Positions 43,019 through 51,932 of a stretch of 64,000 bases of DNA are shown piece after piece. Location: the NCBI RefSeq assembly GCF_001425665.1, contig NZ_LMCX01000002.1:868001-932000 (forward strand), written 5' to 3'. Numbering within the stretch: position 1 is the first letter of the stretch; each line of letters starts with the position of its first letter. The position numbers were made by a program, and so were the translations under genes. The DNA comes from Yonghaparkia sp. Root332. GTDB taxonomy: Bacteria > Actinomycetota > Actinomycetes > Actinomycetales > Microbacteriaceae. A model generated the notes under the pieces. It searched no databases. It was given only the letters and a program-made list of their open reading frames with translations, and was not told the DNA's origin.

Positions 43019-43519
43019 CTACGAGCGGCCGAACCACTCCGCCTGGCGGATCGCTCGCATGGCCTCGCGCTTGATCTCCGGAGCCAGGCCCTCGACGTAG
43101 AGCCGCCCGTCGAGATGATCGGTCTCGTGCTGCAGGGCCTGGGCGAGCAGCCCCTCCCCCGCGAGCTCGATCGGAGCGCCGTCGCCGTCGAGGCCGGTAA
43201 CCCGCGCCCACGGGTGGCGGAGACGCGGGAAGCCGAACCCGGGCACCGAGAGGCAGCCCTCCTCGACGGGCTCCGGCTCACCGCGCACCTCGGCGAGGAC
43301 GGGGTTGACGATGTAGCTCACCTCGCCGTCGATGTTGAGGCTGAACACCCGCAGGCCGACGCCGATCTGATTCGCCGCGACGCCCGCGCGGCCGGGAACC
43401 CGCACGGTGTCGAGGAGGTCGTCGACGAGCAATCGGAGAGAGGCGTCGAACCGGACGACCTCGTCGGCGCGCGATCGGAGCACCGGATCTCCGAAGAGTC
43501 GGATGGGACGGACGGTCAT
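43019..43519 (-). CDS. def: Peptide deformylase
   Basis: Removes the formyl group from nascent proteins. From the ATG at 43519 it is 166 residues. All three motifs are present: GVAANQIG (motif I, Gln51), EGCLSVPG (motif II, Cys89 metal ligand), and QHETDHLDG (motif III, His131, Glu132, His135). It starts 10 bases after the EspI-like gene and is probably co-transcribed with it. The C-terminal extension is short. Confidence 0.96.
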   Translation of the reverse strand: MTVRPIRLFGDPVLRSRADEVVRFDASLRLLVDDLLDTVRVPGRAGVAANQIGVGLRVFSLNIDGEVSYIVNPVLAEVRGEPEPVEEGCLSVPGFGFPRLRHPWARVTGLDGDGAPIELAGEGLLAQALQHETDHLDGRLYVEGLAPEIKREAMRAIRQAEWFGRS

Positions 43520-43529
43520 CGGACGGCGC

Positions 43530-44837
43530 TCACGACTCCCGGTCGGGCATGCCGTCGATGACGATCGCGGCGAGCTCTCGGGCCGACTGGCGGGTGAGCG
43601 GCCGCAGGTCGTTCCAGTGGATGACCGACCCCGCCGCGAGCTGCTCATCGTAGGGGATGCGGACGATCTGCCGCACGCGGGAGGCGAAGTGGGCCTCGAT
43701 CTCCTCGAGCTTCACGAGGTTCGTGCCCTGCGTGGCGGTGTTGATCGCGACGACGGCGTTGCGGACCAGCTCGCCGTACCCGTTCGCCTCGAGCCAGGTG
43801 AGCGTCTCGGAGGCCAGTCGCGCCTCATCGACGCTGCCGCCCGACACGATGACGATCGAGTCGGCGCGCTGCAGGGTCGCGCGCATGACGGAGTGCACGA
43901 TGCCCGTGCCGCAGTCGGTGAGCACGATCGAGTAGTAGCGCGCGGCGAGGTCGGCGACCACGTTGTAGTCGTTCTCATCGAACGCCTCCGAGAGCATCGG
44001 GTCGGTGTCGGAGGCGAGGATGTCCAAGCGGGTCGTATCGCGCGAGACGAGCTTCGTGAAGTCGGTGAAGCCCTGGATGCTCGCGGCCCGGTTGACGACG
44101 TCGCGCACGGTCGCGCGCGTCTGCTTGGTCACCCGCTCGGCGAGGGTTCCGCGGTCGGGATTGGCGTCGATCGCGATGATGCGGTCCTCTCGGACCGTGG
44201 CGAGCGCCATCCCGAGCAGGGTCGTGATGGTCGTCTTGCCGACGCCGCCCTTGCGGGTGAGCACGGGGACGAAGCGGGCTCCGCCCTCGAGCACGGCGTC
44301 GATGCGCGCATCGAGCTCCTTGCGGGCGCGGACGCGGGCGGAGTCGCCGAGATTCACGCGCGTGAGGGTGGCGCGGTAGACGAAGCGCTGCCACGCGCCC
44401 TCCGGGGCCGAACGGGGCCCGCGCCGCGGGTCGATGAGGCGATCGGCGGTGAGCATCGCGGCGGACTCGGGGCCGACATCCGCCCCCGCCATGCGCTCGC
44501 GGCGGGAGTAGTCGGCGATCGCGACCGAGCCCGTGTCCGCCGGGCTCGCCGGCGTCGTCACGGCGACGATGGCGGGCTCGGAGAGCGAGATCGACGTCGT
44601 CCCGCTCTCGAGAACCTCGATGACGGAGGGGTCGATTCCGGTGCCGACGAGGGCGACGGCGGTCTCCTCCTCCGGCGCCTCGTGCACCGGGGCGGGAAGC
44701 GCGACCTCGATCGTCAGGCTCTCGGGGAGCGCGGTCGCGAGGTCGTCCCCGCCGGCCGGCTCGAGGCCCTCGGCCACGGAGCGGGCGCGCCCGTGCACGA
44801 TCTCGCTCTCATCGCCGGAGGCGCGGTCGGTCACCAT
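43530..44837 (-). CDS. MinD/ParA-like ATPase resembling EspI
   Basis: A 435-residue protein with an acidic, Ala/Pro/Ser-rich N-terminal ~140 residues of low complexity and a C-terminal MinD/ParA-type ATPase. The deviant Walker A is RKGGVGKTT near residue 195, the Walker A' region is IIAIDANPDRGTL, and the Walker B region is SIVLTDCGTGIV. A bridging segment (WQRFVYRATLTRVNLGDS, then RARKELDARI) matches the pattern seen before the ATPase in ESX-associated EspI proteins. No ESX (esx, ecc) genes are nearby; it is followed by def. The function is unknown, and it is not the chromosomal ParA, which is better represented at 48436. Confidence 0.78.
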   Translation of the reverse strand: MVTDRASGDESEIVHGRARSVAEGLEPAGGDDLATALPESLTIEVALPAPVHEAPEEETAVALVGTGIDPSVIEVLESGTTSISLSEPAIVAVTTPASPADTGSVAIADYSRRERMAGADVGPESAAMLTADRLIDPRRGPRSAPEGAWQRFVYRATLTRVNLGDSARVRARKELDARIDAVLEGGARFVPVLTRKGGVGKTTITTLLGMALATVREDRIIAIDANPDRGTLAERVTKQTRATVRDVVNRAASIQGFTDFTKLVSRDTTRLDILASDTDPMLSEAFDENDYNVVADLAARYYSIVLTDCGTGIVHSVMRATLQRADSIVIVSGGSVDEARLASETLTWLEANGYGELVRNAVVAINTATQGTNLVKLEEIEAHFASRVRQIVRIPYDEQLAAGSVIHWNDLRPLTRQSARELAAIVIDGMPDRES

Positions 44838-44917
44838 TCACGAACCCTTCGTCGTTCTCGTGGACGGCCCAGTCTATCGCCCGAGCTGCCCGGGTCCCGC
44901 GAAGGAGTGAATCGTGC

Positions 44918-47900
44918 TCAGTCGATGACGACGAGAAGGTCGCCCGCCTCCACCTGCTGCGTGGCGGGGATCGCGAGCCGGCGCACCGTGCCCGAGACCG
45001 GGCTCGTGATCGCCGCCTCCATCTTCATGGCCTCGATCGTCGCGACGGGGGCCCCCGCCTCCACCGCGTCGCCCTCCGCGATCTTGAGCGTGACGACTCC
45101 CATGAAGGGCGCGGCGATCTGACCGGGATGCGCGGGATCGGCCTTCTCCGCCTGCACGGTGTCCACCGCGATGCCCCGATCGCGGATCGTGACCGGGCGC
45201 ATCTGCCCGTTGAGGGTCGCCATGACGCTGCGCATGCCCTTCTCGTCGGGCTCGCCGATCGCCTCGAGGCTCACGAACAGGCTCACGCCGCGCTCGATCT
45301 CGATGATGTGCTCGACGCCGGGCTTGAGGCCGTAGAGGTAGTCGGGCGTGCTCAGCACGGAGAGGTCGCCGAACTGCTCGCGCACCTGCAGGAACTGCTG
45401 GGTGGGCTGCGGGAAGAGGAGCTGATTGAGCATGAGACGACGCTCATCGGTCGAGCCGTCGAGCTTGGCCTGCTGGTCCTCGGTGAGCGGCGTCGTGCCG
45501 ATCTTGACCGTTCGACCGGCGAGCACCTTCGAGCGGAAGGGCTCGGGCCAGCCGCCGGGCAGGTCGCCCAGCTCGCCCGCCATGAACCCGATGACCGAGT
45601 CGGGGATGTCGTACTTCTCGGGGTTCGCCTCGAAGTCGGCCGGGTCGGCGCCGGCCGCGGCCATCTGCAGGGCGAGGTCGCCCACGACCTTGGAGGACGG
45701 CGTGACCTTCGTGGGGCGGCCGAGGATGCGGTTGGCCGCGGCGTACCAGTCCTCGATGAGCTCGAAGCGGTCGCCGAGCCCGAGCGCGATCGCCTGCTGG
45801 CGGAGGTTCGAGAGCTGCCCGCCCGGGATCTCGTGGTGGTACACGCGCCCCGTCGGGCCGGAGAGACCCGACTCGAACGGCGCGTAGACCCGCCGCACGG
45901 CCTCCCAGTACGGCTCGAGGTCGCTCACCGCCTGCAGGCTCAGCCCGGTGTCGCGCTCGGTGTGGGCGAGGGCGGCGACGAGCGCGGAGAACGGAGGCTG
46001 CGAGGTCGTGCCGGCCATGGGCGCGCTCGCCACGTCGACCGCGTCGACGCCCGCGCGCGACGCGGCCAGGAGCGTCGCGAGCTGACCGCCCGCCGTGTCG
46101 TGCGTGTGGAGGTGCACCGGCTGGTCGAAGCGCTCGCGCATTGCGGCGACGAGCTTCTCGGCGGCGCCCGCGCGCAGCAGGCCCGCCATGTCCTTGATCG
46201 CGATGATGTGAGCGCCGGCGTCGACGACCTGCTCCGCGAGACGCAGGTAGTAGTCGAGCGTGTAGAGGTCCTCCGCCGGATCGAGCAGGTCGCCGGAGTA
46301 GCAGAGCGCGACCTCGGCGACGGTCGAGCCCGTCGCGAGCACGGCCTCGATCGCGGGCCGCATCTGGTCGACGTCGTTGAGCGCGTCGAAGATCCGGAAC
46401 ACGTCGATCCCCGTCTCGGCCGCCTCCCGCACGAACGCCTCGGTCACCTCCGTGGGGTACGGGGTGTAGCCGACCGTGTTACGGCCGCGCAGCAGCATCT
46501 GGATGGCGATGTTCGGCAGGGCCTCCCGCATCGCCGCGAGGCGCTGCCACGGGTCCTCGCCGAGGAAGCGCAGCGCGACGTCGTAGGTCGCCCCGCCCCA
46601 GGCCTCGACGCTCAGGAGCCCGGGCGTCATCCGGGCCACGTGCGGCATGACCTCGACGAGGTCCTTCGTGCGGACGCGCGTCGCGAGCAGCGACTGGTGC
46701 GCGTCGCGGAACGTCGTGTCGGTCACCGCGAGCGCGGTCTGCCCGCGCAGGGCGCGGGCGAAGCCCACCGGGCCGAGCTCGAGCAGGCGCTGGCGCGAGC
46801 CCGCCGGTGCGGAGGCGTCGAGGTCGATCTCCGGCAGCTTCGTCGCGGGATCGATCGCCGTCGCGCCGGCGCCGTTGGGCTGGTTGACCGTGATATCGGC
46901 GAGCCAGTTCAGGACCTTCGTGCCGCGGTCCTTGGAGATGTTGGCGCGCACGAGCTCCGGACGCTCGTCGATGAACGACGTGCTCAGATCGCCCGCCTGG
47001 AACTGCGGGTCGTCGAGGACGGCCTGGAGGAACGGGATGTTCGTGGTCACGCCGCGGATGCGGAACTCGGCGAGACCGCGACGGGCGCGCGCGACCGCGG
47101 CGCCGAAGTCGCGACCGCGGCAGGTCATCTTCGCGAGCATCGAGTCGAAGTGGGGCGAGATCTGAGCGCCCGAGGCGATCGTGCCGCCGTCGAGGCGCAC
47201 TCCGGCGCCGCCGGGCGAGCGGTAGGTCGTGATCTTGCCGGTGTCGGGGCGGAAGCCGCTCGCCGGGTCCTCCGTCGTGATGCGGCACTGCAGCGCCGCG
47301 CCGCGCAGGTGGATGTGCTCCTGCGTCAGGCCCAGCTCGGCGAGCGACTGGCCGTAGGCGATCCGCATCTGGGACTGCACGAGGTCGACGTCGGTGACCT
47401 CCTCGGTCACGGTGTGCTCCACCTGGATGCGCGGGTTCATCTCGATGAAGACGTGCTGGCCCGTGCGCTCCCCCGCCGTGTCGAGGAGGAACTCGACCGT
47501 GCCGGCGTTGACGTAGCCGATGGACCTCGCGAAGGCGACGGCGTCGCGGTACATCGCCTGGCGGACATCCTCGTCGAGGTTCGGAGCCGGGGCGATCTCG
47601 ACGACCTTCTGGTGTCGGCGCTGCACCGAGCAGTCGCGCTCGAACAGGTGCACGGTCTCGCCGTGCGAGTCGGCGAGGATCTGCACCTCGATGTGGCGCG
47701 GGCGCACGACGGCCTGCTCGACGAACATCGTCGCGTCGCCGAACGCGCTGTCCGCCTCGCGCATGGCGGCCTCGAGGGCCGCGCGCAGGTCCTCCCGCTT
47801 CTCCACCCGGCGCATCCCCCGCCCGCCGCCGCCGGCGACGGCCTTGGCGAAGACGGGGAAGCCGATCTCGTCGGCCGCGGCGACGAGCACCTCGATGTCG

Positions 47901-48316
47901 GTCGTCGCGGGGCTCGACTTCAGGACGGGCACTCCCGCGGCGATCGCGTGCTCCTTCGCTGTGACCTTGTTGCCGGCCATCTCGAGGACGGCGCGCGGCG
48001 GGCCGATGAAGGCGATTCCCGCGTCGGCGGCGGCCTGGGCCAGATCGGGGTTCTCGCTGAGGAAGCCGTAGCCGGGGTAGATCGCGTCGGCCCCGCTCTC
48101 CTTGGCGACGCGGATGATCTCGGCGACGTCCAGGTAGGCGCGCACGGGGTGCCCGGGCTCGCCGATCTGGTAGGCCTCGTCCGCCTTGAGGCGGTGCATC
48201 GAATTGCGATCCTCGTACGGGAAGACCGCGACGGTGCGCGCCCCCAGTTCGTACGCGGCTCGGAAGGCGCGGATCGCGATCTCCCCGCGATTGGCAACAA
48301 GGATCTTCCGGAACAT
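44918..48316 (-). CDS. pyc: Pyruvate carboxylase
   Basis: A biotin-dependent anaplerotic enzyme converting pyruvate to oxaloacetate. The 1132-residue single chain has the biotin carboxylase domain (KILVANRGEIAIRAFRAAYE, ATP loop GGGGRGMRRVE, EMNPRIQVEHTVTEEV), then the carboxyltransferase domain (TDTTFRDAHQSLLATRVRT near residue 540, metal-binding HTHDTAGGQ). A biotin carboxyl carrier domain with IEAMKMEAAI ends the chain. A good ribosome site (GAGAGGAA) precedes the ATG. It is divergent from parA. Confidence 0.97.
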   Translation of the reverse strand: MFRKILVANRGEIAIRAFRAAYELGARTVAVFPYEDRNSMHRLKADEAYQIGEPGHPVRAYLDVAEIIRVAKESGADAIYPGYGFLSENPDLAQAAADAGIAFIGPPRAVLEMAGNKVTAKEHAIAAGVPVLKSSPATTDIEVLVAAADEIGFPVFAKAVAGGGGRGMRRVEKREDLRAALEAAMREADSAFGDATMFVEQAVVRPRHIEVQILADSHGETVHLFERDCSVQRRHQKVVEIAPAPNLDEDVRQAMYRDAVAFARSIGYVNAGTVEFLLDTAGERTGQHVFIEMNPRIQVEHTVTEEVTDVDLVQSQMRIAYGQSLAELGLTQEHIHLRGAALQCRITTEDPASGFRPDTGKITTYRSPGGAGVRLDGGTIASGAQISPHFDSMLAKMTCRGRDFGAAVARARRGLAEFRIRGVTTNIPFLQAVLDDPQFQAGDLSTSFIDERPELVRANISKDRGTKVLNWLADITVNQPNGAGATAIDPATKLPEIDLDASAPAGSRQRLLELGPVGFARALRGQTALAVTDTTFRDAHQSLLATRVRTKDLVEVMPHVARMTPGLLSVEAWGGATYDVALRFLGEDPWQRLAAMREALPNIAIQMLLRGRNTVGYTPYPTEVTEAFVREAAETGIDVFRIFDALNDVDQMRPAIEAVLATGSTVAEVALCYSGDLLDPAEDLYTLDYYLRLAEQVVDAGAHIIAIKDMAGLLRAGAAEKLVAAMRERFDQPVHLHTHDTAGGQLATLLAASRAGVDAVDVASAPMAGTTSQPPFSALVAALAHTERDTGLSLQAVSDLEPYWEAVRRVYAPFESGLSGPTGRVYHHEIPGGQLSNLRQQAIALGLGDRFELIEDWYAAANRILGRPTKVTPSSKVVGDLALQMAAAGADPADFEANPEKYDIPDSVIGFMAGELGDLPGGWPEPFRSKVLAGRTVKIGTTPLTEDQQAKLDGSTDERRLMLNQLLFPQPTQQFLQVREQFGDLSVLSTPDYLYGLKPGVEHIIEIERGVSLFVSLEAIGEPDEKGMRSVMATLNGQMRPVTIRDRGIAVDTVQAEKADPAHPGQIAAPFMGVVTLKIAEGDAVEAGAPVATIEAMKMEAAITSPVSGTVRRLAIPATQQVEAGDLLVVID

Positions 48317-48435
48317 CGATTCCTCTCAGGGTGACCCGAACGGGCGATGAGGAGGCCCGCGATGGATCGTGGTGGCATACCGAGGTCGGCGCGTGGGCGC
48401 GCACTTCAAGACTAGTGAAGGTAGGGTCGTTGATC

Positions 48436-49239
48436 GTGCACGTACTGAGCATCAGCTCCCTCAAGGGAGGCGTGGGGAAGACCACGGTGACGCTCGGGCT
48501 GGCATCCGCGGCCTTCTCGCGCGGTTTGCGAACGCTCGTCGTCGACCTGGACCCGCAGTCCGACGCCTCCACCGGAATGGACATCTCCGTCGCCGGGCGG
48601 CTCAACGTCGCCGACGTCCTGGCCTCCCCGAAGGAGAAGACCGTCCGTCAGGCGATCGCCCCCTCCGGCTGGACGAAGGGGCGCACCGGCACGGTCGACG
48701 TGCTCATCGGCAGCCCCAGCGCGATCAATTTCGACGGGCCGCACCCGAGCATCCGCGAGATCTGGAAGCTCGAGGAGGCCCTCGCGCACGTCGAGAACGA
48801 CTACGACCTCGTGCTCATCGACTGCGCCCCGTCACTCAACGCGCTCACCCGTACCGCCTGGGCAGCGAGCGACCGCGTCGTCGTGGTCACCGAGCCCGGC
48901 CTGTTCTCGGTCGCAGCCGCCGACCGAGCGCTGCGCGCCATCGAGGAGATCCGCCGCGGCCTCTCGCCCCGCCTGCAGCCGCTCGGCATCATCGTCAACC
49001 GTGCGCGCGTGCAGTCGCTCGAGCACCAGTTCCGCATCAAGGAGCTCCGCGACATGTTCGGCCCGCTCGTGCTCGCCCCCCAGCTGCCGGAGCGCACCTC
49101 GCTCCAGCAGGCGCAGGGCGCGGCGAAGCCGCTGCACATCTGGCCGGGCGAGAGCGCCCAGGAGATGGCCCGGAACTTCGACCAGCTGCTCGAGCGCGTC
49201 ATGCGCACCGCGCGCATGGGCGAGTACGCACAGCGCTAG
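48436..49239 (+). CDS. ParA family ATPase
   Basis: A 267-residue chromosome-partitioning type ATPase beginning at a GTG at 48436. It has the deviant Walker A LKGGVGKTTV near residues 9-17, VVDLDPQSDASTG (A' motif), and DLVLIDCAPSLN (Walker B). There is no parB gene beside it, and it is not next to an origin, so it may be the orphan ParA seen near the garA region in this group and not the segregation ParA. It converges on a MerR gene, with a hairpin in between. Confidence 0.88.
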   Translation: MHVLSISSLKGGVGKTTVTLGLASAAFSRGLRTLVVDLDPQSDASTGMDISVAGRLNVADVLASPKEKTVRQAIAPSGWTKGRTGTVDVLIGSPSAINFDGPHPSIREIWKLEEALAHVENDYDLVLIDCAPSLNALTRTAWAASDRVVVVTEPGLFSVAAADRALRAIEEIRRGLSPRLQPLGIIVNRARVQSLEHQFRIKELRDMFGPLVLAPQLPERTSLQQAQGAAKPLHIWPGESAQEMARNFDQLLERVMRTARMGEYAQR

Positions 49240-49252
49240 ATCCGCACTTCCC

Positions 49253-49286
49253 CGGCGGGACGACCGTCCGGACGGACGTCCCGCCG
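49253..49286. terminator. Bidirectional hairpin between parA and merR
   Basis: Ten-base perfect arms (49253-49262 and 49277-49286), one A-A mismatch, then an inner self-complementary CCGTCCGGACGG make a long GC hairpin. It is 13 bases after the parA stop and 62 bases from the end of the convergent MerR gene. Nothing else is seen in the 109-base gap. Confidence 0.7.
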
Positions 49287-49348
49287 TCGAGGTCGCGCCG
49301 TGAGGCGCCGCGCGTGCGAGACGGGATGCCCGGGGCCGGGCCCGCGGG

Positions 49349-49894
49349 TCAGCTCGCGCGCGTGGCGCGGCGCTGGGCGAGCTCGTCGGCGGGGTCGGCG
49401 GCGGCTGTCGAGTCGAGGTCGACGAGCGAGCTCTCGACCTCGCGGAGGACCTTGCCGACGGCGATGCCGAAGACGCCCTGCCCGCGGCTGACGAGGTCGA
49501 TGACCTCGTCGTCGGAGGTGCAGAGGTAGACGCTCGCGCCGTCGCTCATGAGAGTGGTCTGGGCGAGGTCGTTGACGCCGGCCTCACGGAGCTGGTTGAC
49601 CGCGGTGCGGATCTGCTGGAGCGAGATGCCGGTGTCGAGCAGCCGCTTGACGAGCTTGAGCACGAGGATGTCGCGGAAGCCGTAGAGCCGCTGCGTGCCG
49701 GAGCCGGCGGCGCCGCGCACCGTGGGCTCGACGAGCTGCGTGCGCGCCCAGTAGTCGAGCTGCCGGTAGGAGATCCCGGCGGCGCGGGCGGCGACGGCGC
49801 CGCGGTAGCCGGCCTGGTCGTCGAGCTCGGGGAGGCCGTCGGTGAAGAGCAGGCCGAGGTCGTACCGTTCGTCGCGGCGGCTGACGTCGCTCAT
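49349..49894 (-). CDS. MerR-family regulator (Rv1830-like)
   Basis: A 181-residue transcription factor. The helix-turn-helix region is AARAAGISYRQLDYWARTQLVEPTVR (residues about 35-60), followed by RLYGFRDILVLKLVKRLLDTGISLQQIRTAV, the MerR linker helix. The C-terminal domain resembles mycobacterial Rv1830. Its neighbours match the Rv1827-Rv1830 block, though the bifunctional nuclease gene (Rv1829) is missing here. A perfect 7-7-7 inverted repeat lies 26 bases upstream of its start and is a likely operator. Confidence 0.88.
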   Translation of the reverse strand: MSDVSRRDERYDLGLLFTDGLPELDDQAGYRGAVAARAAGISYRQLDYWARTQLVEPTVRGAAGSGTQRLYGFRDILVLKLVKRLLDTGISLQQIRTAVNQLREAGVNDLAQTTLMSDGASVYLCTSDDEVIDLVSRGQGVFGIAVGKVLREVESSLVDLDSTAAADPADELAQRRATRAS

Positions 49895-49919
49895 GGCCTC
49901 TACCTAACCTTCATCGTTA

Positions 49920-49940
49920 ACGTGATACTTCGCATCACGT
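49920..49940 (-). promoter_or_regulatory. Inverted repeat operator upstream of the Rv1830-like MerR gene
   Basis: ACGTGAT (49920-49926) and ATCACGT (49934-49940) form a perfect dyad around a 7-base spacer. It begins 26 bases before the ATG of the MerR gene, in the AT-richer part of the 117-base gap 49895-50011. MerR proteins bind such dyads within promoters, so autoregulation is the simplest reading. It is not long enough for a terminator and lies outside both genes. Confidence 0.6.
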
Positions 49941-50011
49941 CATCCAGACTAGCGAGCCACCCGACCCCCGCCGCAGACATTCGCACCGTCGGCGCGGCGT
50001 GTCGGGCCCGA

Positions 50012-50722
50012 CTACGACTGTAGCCTGCCGAGCGCCGATCTGATCAGGCTCGAGCGCACGATCTCGAGCTGCCCGGCGATCTCGAGGGCCAGCTCGGCCG
50101 CCCGCGCGCGGGAGGACGGATCGTTCCGTCGGGACACCGGGATGAGGGCGCTCTCGATGAGCCCGAGCTCGCGCTCGGCGGCCGCCCGGAACCCGCGGAG
50201 ATGGCGCGGCTCGATGCCCGAGCGCTGCAGCTCCACGAGCGAGCGCAGCACCTGCAGGGCCTCCTCGCCGTACGTCTCGCCGGGGGCGATGAGTGATGCG
50301 CTGACCGCGTCGCCGAGGAGTGCCGTAGTCGCACCGGCCTCCCGCACGAGCTCGTCGCGGCTGTACCGGCGCTCGGTGGCGAGCATCGACGGGGCGGGGA
50401 CGGCGCCGCCGAGCGGGAGGCTGGGCGTGCGCCCGGCGTCGAGCTCGTCGAGATAGCCGCGGATCACCTTGAGCGGGAGGTAGTGATCGCGCTGCATCGT
50501 CAGGACGAAGCGCAGACGGTCGACATCGGAGGGAGAGAACTTGCGGTAGCCCGACTCGGTGCGCGACGGGGAGATGAGCTGGCGCTCCTCCAGGAAGCGC
50601 AGCTTCGAGGGCGTCAGGTCGGGGAACTCCGGGCTGAGCTTGGCGAGCACCTGCCCGATGCTCAGCAGGGATGCCGCAGGCGTCGCGGGGCGACGGGCTG
50701 CGGCGGCGGACCGCTCCGCCAC
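50012..50722 (-). CDS. MerR-family regulator (Rv1828-like)
   Basis: A 236-residue transcription factor. After a short Ala-rich lead, the winged-helix domain begins LLSIGQVLAKLSPEFPDLTPSKLRFLEERQLISPSR (about residues 19-54), then GYRKFSPSDVDRLRFVLTMQRDHYLPLKVIRGYLDEL, diagnostic of the Rv1828 group. The C-terminal part is helical. Its GTG start overlaps the stop of the FHA gene by one base (50722), so the two are co-translated, as in the garA-Rv1828 pair of mycobacteria. Confidence 0.92.
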   Translation of the reverse strand: MAERSAAAARRPATPAASLLSIGQVLAKLSPEFPDLTPSKLRFLEERQLISPSRTESGYRKFSPSDVDRLRFVLTMQRDHYLPLKVIRGYLDELDAGRTPSLPLGGAVPAPSMLATERRYSRDELVREAGATTALLGDAVSASLIAPGETYGEEALQVLRSLVELQRSGIEPRHLRGFRAAAERELGLIESALIPVSRRNDPSSRARAAELALEIAGQLEIVRSSLIRSALGRLQS

Positions 50723-51213
50723 TAGGCGACCGGGCGGCGGTCGGCGCGCGAGGCGTAGAAGGTGAGGCGGAACTTGCCGACCTGCACCTCCGAGCCGTCG
50801 ACGAGCGCGGCGGTGCCGTCGATGCGCTCGCCGTTGAAGAAGAGGCCGTTGAGCGAGCCGAGGTCGCGCACCGTGAATGACGTGCCGTCGCGGTGGAACT
50901 CCGCGTGCTTGCGCGAGACGGTCACGTCGTCCAGGAAGATGTCGGCGTCGGGGTGCCGACCCGCGACCGTCACGTCGGCGTCGAGGAGGAAGCGGGCTCC
51001 GGTGTTCGGGCCGCGACGCACGATGAGCAGAGCGGAGCCGGACGGCAGGGCCGCGATCGCCTCCTGCTCCTCGACGGTGACCCCGGCCTCCATGGCGGCG
51101 AGCTGCGCGACGAAGTCCGGACCGTAGTGGACCGTCGTCTCGGACGAGTTGTACGCCGGCGCGGCGCTGCTCTGCTCGTCCCCCGCGGGGCGGGCAGACA
51201 CGTTCTCAGCCAT
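50722..51213 (-). CDS. garA: FHA-domain metabolic regulator GarA/OdhI
   Basis: A phosphorylation-switched inhibitor of 2-oxoglutarate dehydrogenase and related glutamate enzymes. The 163-residue protein keeps the N-terminal phosphorylation motif SSETTVHYG (Thr26-Thr27), then PSGSALLIVRRGPNTGARF and the FHA core GRHPDADIFLDDVTVSRKH, with SLNGLFFNG and a terminal VGKFRLTFY. In mycobacteria PknG and PknB phosphorylate the Thr pair; in the window only the PknL-like kinase is present. It overlaps the upstream phosphatidyltransferase by 8 bases. Confidence 0.95.
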   Translation of the reverse strand: MAENVSARPAGDEQSSAAPAYNSSETTVHYGPDFVAQLAAMEAGVTVEEQEAIAALPSGSALLIVRRGPNTGARFLLDADVTVAGRHPDADIFLDDVTVSRKHAEFHRDGTSFTVRDLGSLNGLFFNGERIDGTAALVDGSEVQVGKFRLTFYASRADRRPVA

Positions 51214-51862
51214 CAGTGGACCTCCTCAGATCACTCAGCGTATCCGATGCCGGCACGGGGGCTCCGGGTCGATTCCCCACGAGCTCGAGGGTCTGACGCA
51301 GGTAGAGAGCGCCCGCCCACCAGTAGAGGAAGGCACCCCAGAGGGCGAACGCCCAGCCGATCGGGTCGGATACGACGCGGGCGTCGGGGAACGCCTGCCC
51401 GAGCACGAGGATGGGCAGCGCGTAGAACAGCGCGAAGGTCGCGAGCTTGCCCAGGTGATGCACGGGAAGCGGACCGTAGCGATGCTGCGCGAGGACGACG
51501 CCGAGGACCACGAGCATGACGTCGCGGCCGACGATGACGACGACGAGCCACCACGGCACGACCTCGCGCACGGCGAGGGCGACGACCGCGGCGAAGATGA
51601 ACAGGCGATCCGCGGCCGGGTCGAGCAGCTGCCCGAGGCGCGTGATCTGGCTGAAGCGACGGGCGATGATGCCGTCGACGTAGTCGGAGACGCTCGAGAA
51701 CACGATCACGAGCAGAGCGGCGACGTCCTGGCCCGTCAGGACCAGCAGGAGGAAGACGGGCACGAGCGCGAGGCGGATGGCGCTCAGCAGGTTAGGGATG
51801 GTGAGGATGCGCGTGCTGACGGGCGGGCGGCTCGCCGGGGGCACTGCGTCGGCTTCGCTCAC
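51206..51862 (-). CDS. CDP-alcohol phosphatidyltransferase (PgsA family)
   Basis: A phospholipid head-group transferase. From the GTG at 51862 it is 218 residues with about six membrane helices. The family signature is complete: SDYVDGIIARRFSQITRLG, then QLLDPAADR, supplying the four Asp residues and the Arg. It corresponds to Rv1822 (pgsA2-like) upstream of garA in mycobacteria. It may be a cardiolipin-type or phosphatidylglycerophosphate synthase; the substrate is not decided by sequence. Confidence 0.9.
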   Translation of the reverse strand: MSEADAVPPASRPPVSTRILTIPNLLSAIRLALVPVFLLLVLTGQDVAALLVIVFSSVSDYVDGIIARRFSQITRLGQLLDPAADRLFIFAAVVALAVREVVPWWLVVVIVGRDVMLVVLGVVLAQHRYGPLPVHHLGKLATFALFYALPILVLGQAFPDARVVSDPIGWAFALWGAFLYWWAGALYLRQTLELVGNRPGAPVPASDTLSDLRRSTDG

Positions 51863-51932
51863 GCTGTCAGTGTAGTGAGGCACGGCGTGCCCGACAGCGC
51901 GGATGCCGCGGCCGCGGGTTATTCTGCCGCGC

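Noticed and set aside
45128-48334. A 1068-codon plus-strand frame
   Set aside because: Antisense to pyruvate carboxylase; composition is typical of a shadow and no domain is recognisable.
48436-49239. The chromosomal parAB locus
   Set aside because: No parB, rsmG or origin genes accompany it, so it is listed only as a ParA family ATPase.
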